From assembly GCA_002715505.1 (NCBI GenBank), contig PAZF01000024.1:1-36511 (forward strand): a stretch of 36,511 nt of DNA. The letters run 5' to 3'. The translations under genes were made by a program, and so were the position numbers. Below are positions 1-6,511 of the stretch, one piece after another; the first letter of the stretch is position 1; each line of letters begins with the position of its first letter. The notes under the pieces were generated by a model. It did no database searches, was not told the origin of the DNA, and saw nothing but the letters and a program-made list of their open reading frames with translations. The stretch is from Candidatus Pelagibacterales bacterium (GTDB taxonomy: Bacteria; Pseudomonadota; Alphaproteobacteria; TMED109).

Positions 1-1522
1 AAACAAAATCTTTAGCATATTTTGCTTCACATCCTAGTCCAATCGATAACATACTTTTTTTTTGTCCATATCTTCCAATACCTTTTTCAACAGTTCTAGC
101 AATACAGACATATTTTTCCCCATTTGTCATTTTGCTTACAGCAGCTTGAATTACACCTGGTCTGGAAAATGCTGAATAAACGTTCCATCTTGGACAAGCA
201 CCACCGTATCTTGGAATTTCTATGCCTGATAATGAAAATCTTTTTGAAATATTTCCTGCAACATCTACTCTTAAAAAATGGAAAGGGACGCCAGGTAAAC
301 TTGGATCATTTAAACAAGTGACTCTATGAGTAACTTGCTCGAATGATGTGGCGAATGTATTTTGTAATAATTCTAAATCATATTTTAATTTTTTACATTC
401 AGAATGAAAAAGTTTATAAGGCATTAAAATTGCTGCTCCACAATAATTTAATAAAGCAACTTTAGTTAATTTTTTAGATTCTTCTGATGGAAAATTGAAA
501 GTTTCAAGAAGTCTGTTAATTTCATCTATAGCCCCTTCCTGCACAATTTGTGCTGCAGCATGTAGTTTTTTTGTTTCCAAAGAAAGATAATCAGACAATA
601 TAAGTTCTTTATTTTTATTATCAAAAATTTTTGAAAATGGTTTTCCATCTTCAGGAATTATATCTTTAACTGTAATTCCATACTCTGAATTTAAAAATTT
701 ACAAAGAGATATATATCTAGTTCTATTATTTTGTTTTACTCTATCAAATATTTTATTTGCAAAATCTTCTAATTTCGGGAAATAATTTTTATTTTCTTGT
801 AAAAAATCAGATATAACCTCTCCAGGAAAAGAATTTTTTCTGTTATCTACTATTTTTCCTGAAAGCTTTTCAATTTTATTTACAAGCTCATGATCTTTTT
901 TTTTATAGTTATCTCCTAATTTGATTAAAGCTTTAGCAATTTTTGGATTTGTGCTTACTAAATCTTTAACTTCTGGACCAAGTATATCCAGATCCTCAAA
1001 AAGCTGATCATCTAAAAGTTCTGAAATATCATTTTCGAGATTGATATCACTTTTGCTTGTTAAATCAGAAAGATCAACCCTCAATTCATTGCTAATTTTA
1101 ATTAATAGATTTCCATCGATTTTTCTTTTGCTACTCTCAATTAAATTTAAGTAACTTGGAGATATATTAACTTTTTCTGCAAACTTGTTTGCCTGCAGCC
1201 CTAACTGTCTTCTAAAAGCTTTTATTTTTGGGCCAATTTTTAAATCTAATTTATTAAGATTTTTTCCCCTAGAAAAATTTGCAATTGCAAGTTTTGAGTT
1301 ATTTAGATCAATTTCTTTTTCACTTTTTAAGTCAGATAATTCTATTCTAAGTTCCTGGCAAATTTTTAATAGTAAATCAGCATCTATACCTCTTTTTCCA
1401 TTTTCAATTAAATTTAGATAACTCGGTGAAATAGAGAGTTGCTCAGCTAATTTCTTAGCCTGAAGACCTAATTTTTCTCTAAAACTTTTAATTTTAAAGC
1501 CAATTTCCCTATTAATTTGCAT
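1..1522 (-). CDS. ScfR/RamB-type XRE-family transcriptional regulator with duplicated HTH (3' end cut by window edge)
   Basis: Reading the minus strand from the ATG at 1522 gives 507 uninterrupted codons to the window edge. Two XRE-type helix-turn-helix domains lie in tandem, about residues 7-65 and 96-154; both contain SPSYLNLIE and end in LSDL. The middle part carries KLHAAAQI and a region like the IrrE/M78-linked segment of this family. The C-terminal part (LPGVPFHFLRVD, GNISKRFS, GGACPRWN, CIARTV) is typical of the DUF2083 short-chain-fatty-acid regulators (RamB, PccR, ScfR). Members sense short acyl-CoAs and control propionyl-CoA, glyoxylate-shunt or methylcitrate genes. The last ~45 residues, usually Cys-rich, are outside the window. 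It is divergent from aceA, so aceA is the likely target. No Shine-Dalgarno precedes the ATG; a TTTGTAAA box ends 2 nt before it. Family members normally have one HTH. Confidence 0.93.
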   Translation of the reverse strand, partial: MQINREIGFKIKSFREKLGLQAKKLAEQLSISPSYLNLIENGKRGIDADLLLKICQELRIELSDLKSEKEIDLNNSKLAIANFSRGKNLNKLDLKIGPKIKAFRRQLGLQANKFAEKVNISPSYLNLIESSKRKIDGNLLIKISNELRVDLSDLTSKSDINLENDISELLDDQLFEDLDILGPEVKDLVSTNPKIAKALIKLGDNYKKKDHELVNKIEKLSGKIVDNRKNSFPGEVISDFLQENKNYFPKLEDFANKIFDRVKQNNRTRYISLCKFLNSEYGITVKDIIPEDGKPFSKIFDNKNKELILSDYLSLETKKLHAAAQIVQEGAIDEINRLLETFNFPSEESKKLTKVALLNYCGAAILMPYKLFHSECKKLKYDLELLQNTFATSFEQVTHRVTCLNDPSLPGVPFHFLRVDVAGNISKRFSLSGIEIPRYGGACPRWNVYSAFSRPGVIQAAVSKMTNGEKYVCIARTVEKGIGRYGQKKSMLSIGLGCEAKYAKDFV

Positions 1523-1524
1523 AT

Positions 1525-1615
1525 TTTGTAAATTTTGTAAATTTTAATTTACAAAAAATAAACCAAATTTACAAGTAAAATGTAGCTTTTTTGTAGATTT
1601 TGTAAATGTTGTAAA
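1525..1615. promoter_or_regulatory. Array of TTTGTAAA-like operator boxes between the regulator and the aceA unit
   Basis: The divergent gap holds seven boxes matching TTTGTAAA or its complement. On the plus strand TTTGTAAA occurs at 1525-1532, 1534-1541 and 1599-1606, with variants TTTGTAGA at 1590-1597 and GTTGTAAA at 1608-1615. The complement TTTACAAA is at 1548-1555 and TTTACAAG at 1568-1575. Starts 1525/1534 and 1590/1599/1608 are spaced exactly 9 bp. From memory, PccR of Rhodobacter binds paired TTTGCAAA boxes, so these are plausible operators for the adjacent ScfR-type regulator. One cluster abuts the regulator start (autoregulation) and the other lies just upstream of the aceA-side genes. 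Binding itself is inferred. Confidence 0.6.
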
Positions 1616-1628
1616 TTATAAGATATCT

Positions 1629-1790
1629 ATGGATAAAAACAAAATTAACACTGAAAGCCACTCTAATACTACTAATATTCAAGAGCATAATGAGCATAAA
1701 TCTAGGGGAATTTACCTAAGAGATGATCACTGCGACTGGGGATCTAGCGGTATGAATGAATTCACTCAAGAGTTTAGTGATAAAGAATAA
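1629..1790 (+). CDS. Small hydrophilic protein (53 aa) between the operator array and aceA
   Basis: An ATG at 1629 opens a 53-codon frame ending TAA at 1790, 29 nt before aceA and in the same direction. I do not recognise it. The N-terminal half is Asn/His/Lys/Glu-rich and looks disordered. The C-terminal half (RGIYLRDDHCDWGSSGMNEF) looks more constrained, with acidic residues around a His-Cys pair and single Trp, Tyr and Gly residues. No signal peptide or membrane segment is present. The position makes co-transcription with aceA likely. It is the only sizeable use of the 200 bp between the operators and aceA, so it is either a real small protein or the translated leader of aceA. No strong Shine-Dalgarno is visible. 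Confidence 0.6.
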   Translation: MDKNKINTESHSNTTNIQEHNEHKSRGIYLRDDHCDWGSSGMNEFTQEFSDKE

Positions 1791-1819
1791 TTTATCCAAA
1801 ATTATCTAAATATTTTAAT

Positions 1820-3103
1820 ATGAGCTCAGAAACCAAGATAAATTACGACCTAAAAAGATTTGCAGACATTAGAAGAGACTATAAACCCGAAGAGGTTGAA
1901 AGATTAAGAGGATCATTAAAAATTGAATATTCAATCAGCAAACAACAGTCAAAAAAATTATGGAATTTGTTAAATACAGAGCCGTACATCAATACTCTAG
2001 GATCCTTATCTGGCAATCAAGCTGTTCAACATGCTAAGGCTGGTTTAAAAGCAATATATTTAAGTGGGTGGCAAGTCGCGGCCGATGCTAATAGTGCAGG
2101 AGAGATGTATCCAGACCAATCATTATATCCCTATGATAGTGCTCCAAAATTAGTTGAAGCAATGAATAATTCACTTATCAGAGCAGATCAAATTCAACAT
2201 ATGGAGTTGATTGATGGTGATATGAAAAAAGAAAACCAAACTGACTATATGTTGCCCATAATAGCAGATGGCGAGGCAGGATTTGGTGGACCTTTAAATG
2301 TTTTTGAATTAACAAAAAAATTCATTAAAGCTGGAGCAGCAGGAGTTCACTTCGAGGATCAGTTAGCAAGTGAAAAAAAATGTGGTCATATGGGTGGCAA
2401 AGTCTTAGTTCCAACTAGCACTATGGTCAGAAACCTTAAAGCAGCAAGATTAGCGTCAGATATAGCAGATGTACCTCTCATCATATTAGCAAGAACTGAT
2501 GCTAACGCTGCTAAATTAATTACAAATGATTTTGATGAAAATGATAAACCTTTTTTAACTGGTGAAAGATCTCCAGAGGGTTTCTTTTATGTAAAAGATG
2601 GAATAGAGCAAGCAATCTCTAGAGGTCTAGCTTATGCTCCATACGCAGATTTAATATGGTGTGAAACAGCAACACCGAATTTAGATGAAGCAAAGAAATT
2701 TGCTGATGCTATCCATGAAAAATATCCTGGTAAGATGTTAGCTTATAATTGTTCGCCATCATTTAATTGGAAAAAAAATTTGGACGACGCACAAATTAAT
2801 ACATTTCAAAAAGAACTTGGAGCGATGGATTATAAATTTCAATTTATAACCTTAGCAGGTTTTCATAATCTTAATTTATCAACTTTTAATTTAGCAAAAG
2901 CATATTCTGAAAATGGAATGAGTGCGTATGCAACTTTGCAAGAAGAAGAGTTTTCTAAAGAAACTGAAGGTTATACTGCTACCAAACACCAAAGGGAAGT
3001 TGGAGTAAGCTATTTTGACAAAGTAGCTGAAGTTCTGTCTTCAGGAAAGAGCTCTACTTCAGCTATGAAAGATTCTACAGAAACGGAACAATTTAATGAA
3101 TAG
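1820..3103 (+). CDS. aceA: Isocitrate lyase
   Basis: Cleaves isocitrate to succinate and glyoxylate, the first step of the glyoxylate shunt, needed when acetyl-CoA is the main carbon source. The 427-residue length is normal for the bacterial enzyme. The SGWQVAAD segment (82-89), the metal-binding IADGEAGFGG region (148-157) and the catalytic KKCGH signature (186-190, Cys188) are intact, as is the later SPSFNW motif. The start is an ATG without an obvious Shine-Dalgarno. Malate synthase, the usual partner, is not in the window. The divergent ScfR-type regulator and the boxes upstream suggest acyl-CoA-dependent control, as RamB does for aceA in Corynebacterium. The last 8 nt overlap the next small ORF. 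Confidence 0.98.
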   Translation: MSSETKINYDLKRFADIRRDYKPEEVERLRGSLKIEYSISKQQSKKLWNLLNTEPYINTLGSLSGNQAVQHAKAGLKAIYLSGWQVAADANSAGEMYPDQSLYPYDSAPKLVEAMNNSLIRADQIQHMELIDGDMKKENQTDYMLPIIADGEAGFGGPLNVFELTKKFIKAGAAGVHFEDQLASEKKCGHMGGKVLVPTSTMVRNLKAARLASDIADVPLIILARTDANAAKLITNDFDENDKPFLTGERSPEGFFYVKDGIEQAISRGLAYAPYADLIWCETATPNLDEAKKFADAIHEKYPGKMLAYNCSPSFNWKKNLDDAQINTFQKELGAMDYKFQFITLAGFHNLNLSTFNLAKAYSENGMSAYATLQEEEFSKETEGYTATKHQREVGVSYFDKVAEVLSSGKSSTSAMKDSTETEQFNE

Positions 3104-3281
3104 TGATAATTCTGATAATAATTCACAGAGAATAAAAGGAGGAATATTTGCGAAAGCAGATATAGACTTACTAAAAAAAACTTTAGACTTTTACATTAAA
3201 AATAATAAAAATTTAAACACTAAAGAACAATCTAAAATAAGTCTTTTATTTCATAGATTAGGCCGGATGTCTTCCAAATAA
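3096..3281 (+). CDS. Small conserved-looking protein (61 aa) overlapping the end of aceA
   Basis: The ATG lies 8 nt inside the aceA stop, in another frame, which suggests translational coupling. The 61-residue product has a disordered Ser/Asn-rich start and then a likely helical pair: residues ~18-36 (KADIDLLKKTLDFYIKNN) and ~42-57 (TKEQSKISLLFHRLGRMS). The ending LLFHRLGR resembles short helical proteins of unknown function in alphaproteobacteria, but I cannot name a family. It lies in an aceA operon and is followed by a minus-strand tRNA, so it is the last gene of this transcript. A role linked to isocitrate lyase is possible only by position. Confidence 0.65.
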   Translation: MNSDNSDNNSQRIKGGIFAKADIDLLKKTLDFYIKNNKNLNTKEQSKISLLFHRLGRMSSK

Positions 3282-3287
3282 AGTTAA

Positions 3288-3411
3288 TTTAAATGACTAA
3301 AAAAGAGCTCTAGTAGAGATTCGAACTCTATCCACTGGTTTCGAAGACCTGTATGCTATCCATTACACCACTAGAGCTAATCAGTAAAGATTACCAGTTA
3401 GTCATATTTAA
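3288..3411. repeat. Imperfect inverted repeat flanking the tRNA
   Basis: TTTAAATGACTAA at 3288-3300 is matched by TTAGTCATATTTAA at 3398-3411, its reverse complement with one inserted A. The arms enclose the tRNA exactly, with 5 nt on one side and 20 nt on the other. In a long precursor they would form an outer stem below the acceptor stem. The right arm also lies between the -35 and -10 elements of the putative alcohol dehydrogenase promoter. Confidence 0.5.
3306..3377 (-). tRNA. tRNA-Arg (anticodon UCG)
   Basis: The minus strand folds into a full cloverleaf of 72 nt: acceptor stem GCTCTAG/CTAGAGC (7 perfect pairs), D arm GTGT-AATGGATA-GCAT, anticodon loop CTTCGAA, variable loop TGGA, T arm TAGAG-TTCGAAT-CTCTA. 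The anticodon is TCG, reading CGA/CGG arginine codons. A20 in the D loop and C35 agree with arginine identity. Oddities: an A-A mismatch in the second pair of the anticodon stem (CAGGT/ACCAG), and a U discriminator that could pair with the A at position -1 to give an eighth acceptor pair. CCA is not encoded. A run of six T follows the 3' end (3299 side) and could help termination. Being a tRNA is near certain; the isoacceptor call is less so. Confidence 0.88.
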
Positions 3412-3418
3412 GTATAAT
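3391..3418 (+). promoter_or_regulatory. Candidate sigma70-type promoter for the alcohol dehydrogenase
   Basis: TTACCA (3391-3396), a 16-nt spacer and TATAAT (3413-3418) precede the GTG start at 3464 by about 45 nt. The opposite strand of the same bases reads TATACT (3416-3411), a possible -10 for the tRNA, so two divergent promoters may overlap here. This is from consensus matching in A+T-rich DNA only. Confidence 0.4.
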
Positions 3419-3463
3419 TTTATCTAATATTGAGTGTTTCCGTTTTTATGATATTATTTAAAA

Positions 3464-4594
3464 GTGTCTATAAAATGTAAAGCCGCCGTTCTACATGAGA
3501 TAGGACTGAAAAAACCATATAAGGTTAGTGTGCCTCTAAAAATTGAAGAAGTAGAAATAGAGGCTCCTGGACCTGAAGAGGTTCTAGTAAAAATTCAAGC
3601 AGCAGGAATCTGTCATTCTGATTTATCTGTTATTAATGGTGATAGACCGAGACCAGTACCCATGGCACTTGGACACGAAGGTTCTGGTATAATCAAAGAG
3701 GTCGGAAATAAAGTTAAAAACTTTGAGGTGGGGGATCATGTAGTTTTTATTTTTGTTCCACCTTGTGGATCTTGTTTAGATTGTAAAGAAGGTAAACCAG
3801 CTCTCTGTGCATCTGGACTTGTATCTAATACAGCTGGAACACTTTTATCTGGAAATAGAAAAATTAAATTAAATGGCGACTATATAAATCATCACGTTGG
3901 TGTATCTTGCTTTTCTGAATACGCAGTAGTATCTAAGAGATCCATTGTAAAAATAGACAAAAATATTAGTTTTGAAGAAGCTGCCTTATTTGGATGCGCA
4001 ATTATTACAGGAGCAGGAGCAGTTTTTAATACTGCTAAAATAAGACCAGGGTCAACAGTAGCAGTGATCGGCCTAGGAGGAACTGGAATGGCAGCGCTGC
4101 TTGGAGCAAAAGCTGCAGGAGCATCTCAGATTATTGGAGTTGATTTAGTAGATGAAAAACTTAAATTAGCAAAAAAATTAGGTGCTGATCTGGTAATAAA
4201 CCCTAATACTGAAGAAAAGATTAATGACATAATTGCAATTTGTAATGGAGGAGTAGATTATAGTTTTGAATGTGTAGGGTCTGTTAATACAATGGAATTA
4301 GGGTATAAACTAATAAAAAGAGGAGGAATGTTAATATCTTCAGGACTATCACATCCAAGCAAGAGTTTTTCTATTCAACATGTAGACTTAGTAACGGGAG
4401 AAAAAACTATCAAAGGGTCATTTTTAGGAAGCTGTATACCAGATAGAGATATACCTTCTTACATTCAAATGTATAAAAAAGGAATTTTTCCTATAAATAA
4501 CATTATGAGTAATTTTATAAAGCTAGAAAGTATTAATGAAAGTTTAGACCTTTTAGAGGAAGGAAAAACAGTTAGACAAATAATTAAATTTTAA
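3464..4594 (+). CDS. Zinc-dependent alcohol dehydrogenase, class III-like (MDR family)
   Basis: Medium-chain NAD(P)-dependent dehydrogenase of 376 residues. Catalytic zinc ligands are C50 (GICHSD) and H71 with E72 (GHEGSG). A structural-zinc lobe with C101, C104, C107 and C115 is complete. The Rossmann motif GLGGTG lies near residue 204, followed by an acidic residue (GVDL), which favours NAD. The overall pattern resembles class III alcohol / S-(hydroxymethyl)glutathione dehydrogenases and the aryl-alcohol dehydrogenase group, but the substrate cannot be fixed from sequence. The start is GTG at 3464; the nearby ATG at 3448 is out of frame. It stands alone, 17 nt before a DUF218 gene with which it may be co-transcribed. 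Oxidation of short alcohols or formaldehyde adducts would fit a marine heterotroph. Confidence 0.92.
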   Translation: MSIKCKAAVLHEIGLKKPYKVSVPLKIEEVEIEAPGPEEVLVKIQAAGICHSDLSVINGDRPRPVPMALGHEGSGIIKEVGNKVKNFEVGDHVVFIFVPPCGSCLDCKEGKPALCASGLVSNTAGTLLSGNRKIKLNGDYINHHVGVSCFSEYAVVSKRSIVKIDKNISFEEAALFGCAIITGAGAVFNTAKIRPGSTVAVIGLGGTGMAALLGAKAAGASQIIGVDLVDEKLKLAKKLGADLVINPNTEEKINDIIAICNGGVDYSFECVGSVNTMELGYKLIKRGGMLISSGLSHPSKSFSIQHVDLVTGEKTIKGSFLGSCIPDRDIPSYIQMYKKGIFPINNIMSNFIKLESINESLDLLEEGKTVRQIIKF

Positions 4595-4611
4595 AAAATA
4601 TTAATTTAAAT

Positions 4612-5343
4612 ATGAAACAAATTATTCTTATACTTATAAATCCTTTTACTGTAATTACATTCTTGTTTTTTTGTGGTTTAGTTTCATCGAGAGTAAAAAG
4701 AAAGATAAAGTTTTATTTTTATGGCTTACTTTTTTTTATTATTTCTAGTTCCCCTATTACCTCAACTATACTTAGTTATCCTCTGATTAATGCTGTTGAA
4801 ACCCTCAATGACGAAAATAGTAATGATATTCATTCTATTATTGTATTAACTGCTGGCATCCAAAAAAATATAGTTGGTGAATGGATGCCCAGTATTAATT
4901 CGATAAATAGAACTTTGCTTGGAAAAAGCTATTCAGAAAAGCTCTATGTTCCTTTAGTTATATCTGGTGGCCCCACTAGCTCTGAAGCTTCATCTGAGGC
5001 TTTAATCATTAAAAATTATTTCTCCTTAGAAGACAGTATTTTAGATCAAAATAGCAAAAATACTTACGAAAGTGCTAAAGGTTTATCTAATTATTGTAAG
5101 ACAGAAAAGGGTCCTCTACTTCTTATTACAGGAGAGTATCATAGGTTGAGGAGTTATTTATCCTTCAAATCTCAAAATTGTGAAGTATTGCTTTTGAAAA
5201 AAGAAACAAAATTAAATTTAAAATTATTTTTTCCTTCTAACAAAGGAATGACTCTTTTTAAAAATGTAATTTATGAATATATAGGTTTAGTATATTATTT
5301 TTTAACAAATAAAATAAAAGTTTTAGTTCTTCTTGATATCTAA
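4612..5343 (+). CDS. DUF218 / YdcF-ElyC-like membrane-anchored protein
   Basis: A 243-residue protein with two N-terminal membrane segments (about residues 4-24 and 33-52). A periplasmic-type domain follows with the DUF218 pattern: HSIIVLTAGIQ, LVISGGPTSSEASSEA, an acidic cluster, NTYESA and LLLITGEYHRLRS. ElyC, SanA and YdcF of Escherichia coli share this fold. ElyC affects envelope and peptidoglycan precursor metabolism and YdcF binds S-adenosylmethionine, so the exact role is open; an envelope function is likely from the topology. It lies 17 nt after the alcohol dehydrogenase. Its last 21 nt overlap the 3' end of the convergent gene. Confidence 0.8.
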   Translation: MKQIILILINPFTVITFLFFCGLVSSRVKRKIKFYFYGLLFFIISSSPITSTILSYPLINAVETLNDENSNDIHSIIVLTAGIQKNIVGEWMPSINSINRTLLGKSYSEKLYVPLVISGGPTSSEASSEALIIKNYFSLEDSILDQNSKNTYESAKGLSNYCKTEKGPLLLITGEYHRLRSYLSFKSQNCEVLLLKKETKLNLKLFFPSNKGMTLFKNVIYEYIGLVYYFLTNKIKVLVLLDI

Positions 5344-5880
5344 AGGGTACTTAATTTTCATTTTTAGTTTCATAGGGTAACTTTGCTTATTGGAAATTAA
5401 ATTTTTAGCTAATGGCATCTCTATCTCACCAAAACCTAAAACACCAGCAAATTCTCCAGACCCTTGTATGATGCTTAACTTTCCTTTACAAAAAGCATCT
5501 CCATCAAGACCTGCAGTTGTGCTACACTTCCAAGAAGTTATTAAAGAATCTTGGCTATTAGATTTTTTTAAATAGCAATAACCATTTAAATCCTCTACTA
5601 CGGCAAATCCACAACTAAAACCTCTGCCCTTGTAAGATCTACCTAATAGATCACACTCTAAATGTGCTCCAGTGAATTCTTTATAAGATGTGTTGGCTAT
5701 TTTTCCATACAAAGTTCCTTTTATAATATCGTCTTGCGAAATACTTTTTAAGGATATTTTATTATCTGTATTTACTATTATTTCTAGTTTATAGTCTGAA
5801 AAATCCTCTGATGCTAAAGATGCTTTGGCAAAAAGACAATTAAACGTAAGCATTACTAAAAAAAAACTTTTTAAATTCAT
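5323..5880 (-). CDS. Secreted protein of unknown function (185 aa)
   Basis: The first ~23 residues form a standard signal peptide: Lys, a hydrophobic stretch, then ASLA before SEDF, a good signal-peptidase I site. The rest is rich in beta-type segments and has seven cysteines after the signal peptide (for example HLECDLLG, FSCGFAV, GYCYLKK, WKCSTTAG, AFCKGKLS), suited to disulfides in the periplasm. The part KGKLSIIQGSGEFAGVLGFGEIE has the glycine pattern seen in allene-oxide-cyclase-like barrels (gain of a G-x-G-x-[FY]-x-G-x-x-G repeat). That link is tentative. It is divergent from sodN (157-nt gap) and convergent with the DUF218 gene. I know no function. Confidence 0.75.
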   Translation of the reverse strand: MNLKSFFLVMLTFNCLFAKASLASEDFSDYKLEIIVNTDNKISLKSISQDDIIKGTLYGKIANTSYKEFTGAHLECDLLGRSYKGRGFSCGFAVVEDLNGYCYLKKSNSQDSLITSWKCSTTAGLDGDAFCKGKLSIIQGSGEFAGVLGFGEIEMPLAKNLISNKQSYPMKLKMKIKYPLDIKKN

Positions 5881-5971
5881 AATATCTAAAAATTAGTAAA
5901 AAAATCATTCAAAGTAAAGCTTGTTTAAGTTCTTAATAACAAATACTCTCTTAACTTATTATACTTTATTT

Positions 5972-5991
5972 AGTATATAATTTTATATACT
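5972..5991. promoter_or_regulatory. Perfect inverted repeat over the putative sodN -10
   Basis: AGTATATA-ATTT-TATATACT is a perfect 8-4-8 dyad. The sequence TATAAT at 5976-5981 lies inside it and would serve as a -10 for sodN. A third half-site, TATACT, stands upstream at 5960-5965 facing AGTATA. This is the geometry of a repressor operator overlapping a promoter. The regulator (for example a Fur/Nur-like metal sensor) is a guess. Confidence 0.5.
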
Positions 5992-6037
5992 TGTATTTTA
6001 TAAAATTTATATTATTTAAATTAGAAAGGAATAAATT

Positions 6038-6511
6038 ATGTTTAAAATAAATAAAGTTCAAGCTCACTGTGATATACCATGTAAAGTATATGATCCTGGG
6101 GTCATACAATATTCTGCACTAAGCATAGTGAGATTTATTGACTTAATTAATGAAGAAATAAAAGACTCAGAAATGAATCCTAATAATATAGCTCAACTTT
6201 CTAGGTTAGTTGCTGTTAAAGAGGAACATGCTAAAGAAGTAAAATCTGAAGTTTCTACTATATGGGGTGATTATTTTAAAGAGCCTCAAATAAATAAGTA
6301 TCCTGAAATACATGAATTAGTTCACTCGATTATGCAATTAGCATCTAAATGCAAACAAGAAATGAAAAGAGAAAATGGAGTAGAGCTTTTAAAAAAGATA
6401 AACAAATTTACAGAAATCTTCTGGGCTACTAAGAATATTGAAACTGAAAAAAAGTATGCACCTTATCCTCCAGAGCTAGTTATAGTTTGTCCTAAATTAA
6501 AAAGTGTTTAA
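6038..6511 (+). CDS. sodN: Nickel superoxide dismutase
   Basis: Converts superoxide to oxygen and hydrogen peroxide using a nickel ion held by the N-terminal hook. The hook HCDIPCKVYDPG starts at residue 10, giving H10, C11 and C15 as nickel ligands after removal of the nine-residue leader ending in Ala. Tyr18 (KVY), which gates the active site, is kept. The usual Gly after the second Cys is Lys16 here. The remaining four-helix part, 157 residues in all, is of normal size. The leader is shorter than in Streptomyces. A good Shine-Dalgarno (AAGGA, 6026-6030) precedes the ATG. It overlaps the processing protease gene by 8 nt. No other superoxide dismutase is in the window. Confidence 0.96.
   Translation: MFKINKVQAHCDIPCKVYDPGVIQYSALSIVRFIDLINEEIKDSEMNPNNIAQLSRLVAVKEEHAKEVKSEVSTIWGDYFKEPQINKYPEIHELVHSIMQLASKCKQEMKRENGVELLKKINKFTEIFWATKNIETEKKYAPYPPELVIVCPKLKSV

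Noticed and set aside
124-1421. Plus-strand reading frames at 124-321 and 1185-1421
   Set aside because: They run antisense to the ScfR-type regulator, which is clearly coding on the minus strand; their proteins have no recognisable features.
3288-3411. Integrated element at the tRNA (attachment site)
   Set aside because: There is no integrase, no direct repeat of the tRNA 3' end and no foreign-looking DNA nearby; the repeat is inverted rather than direct.
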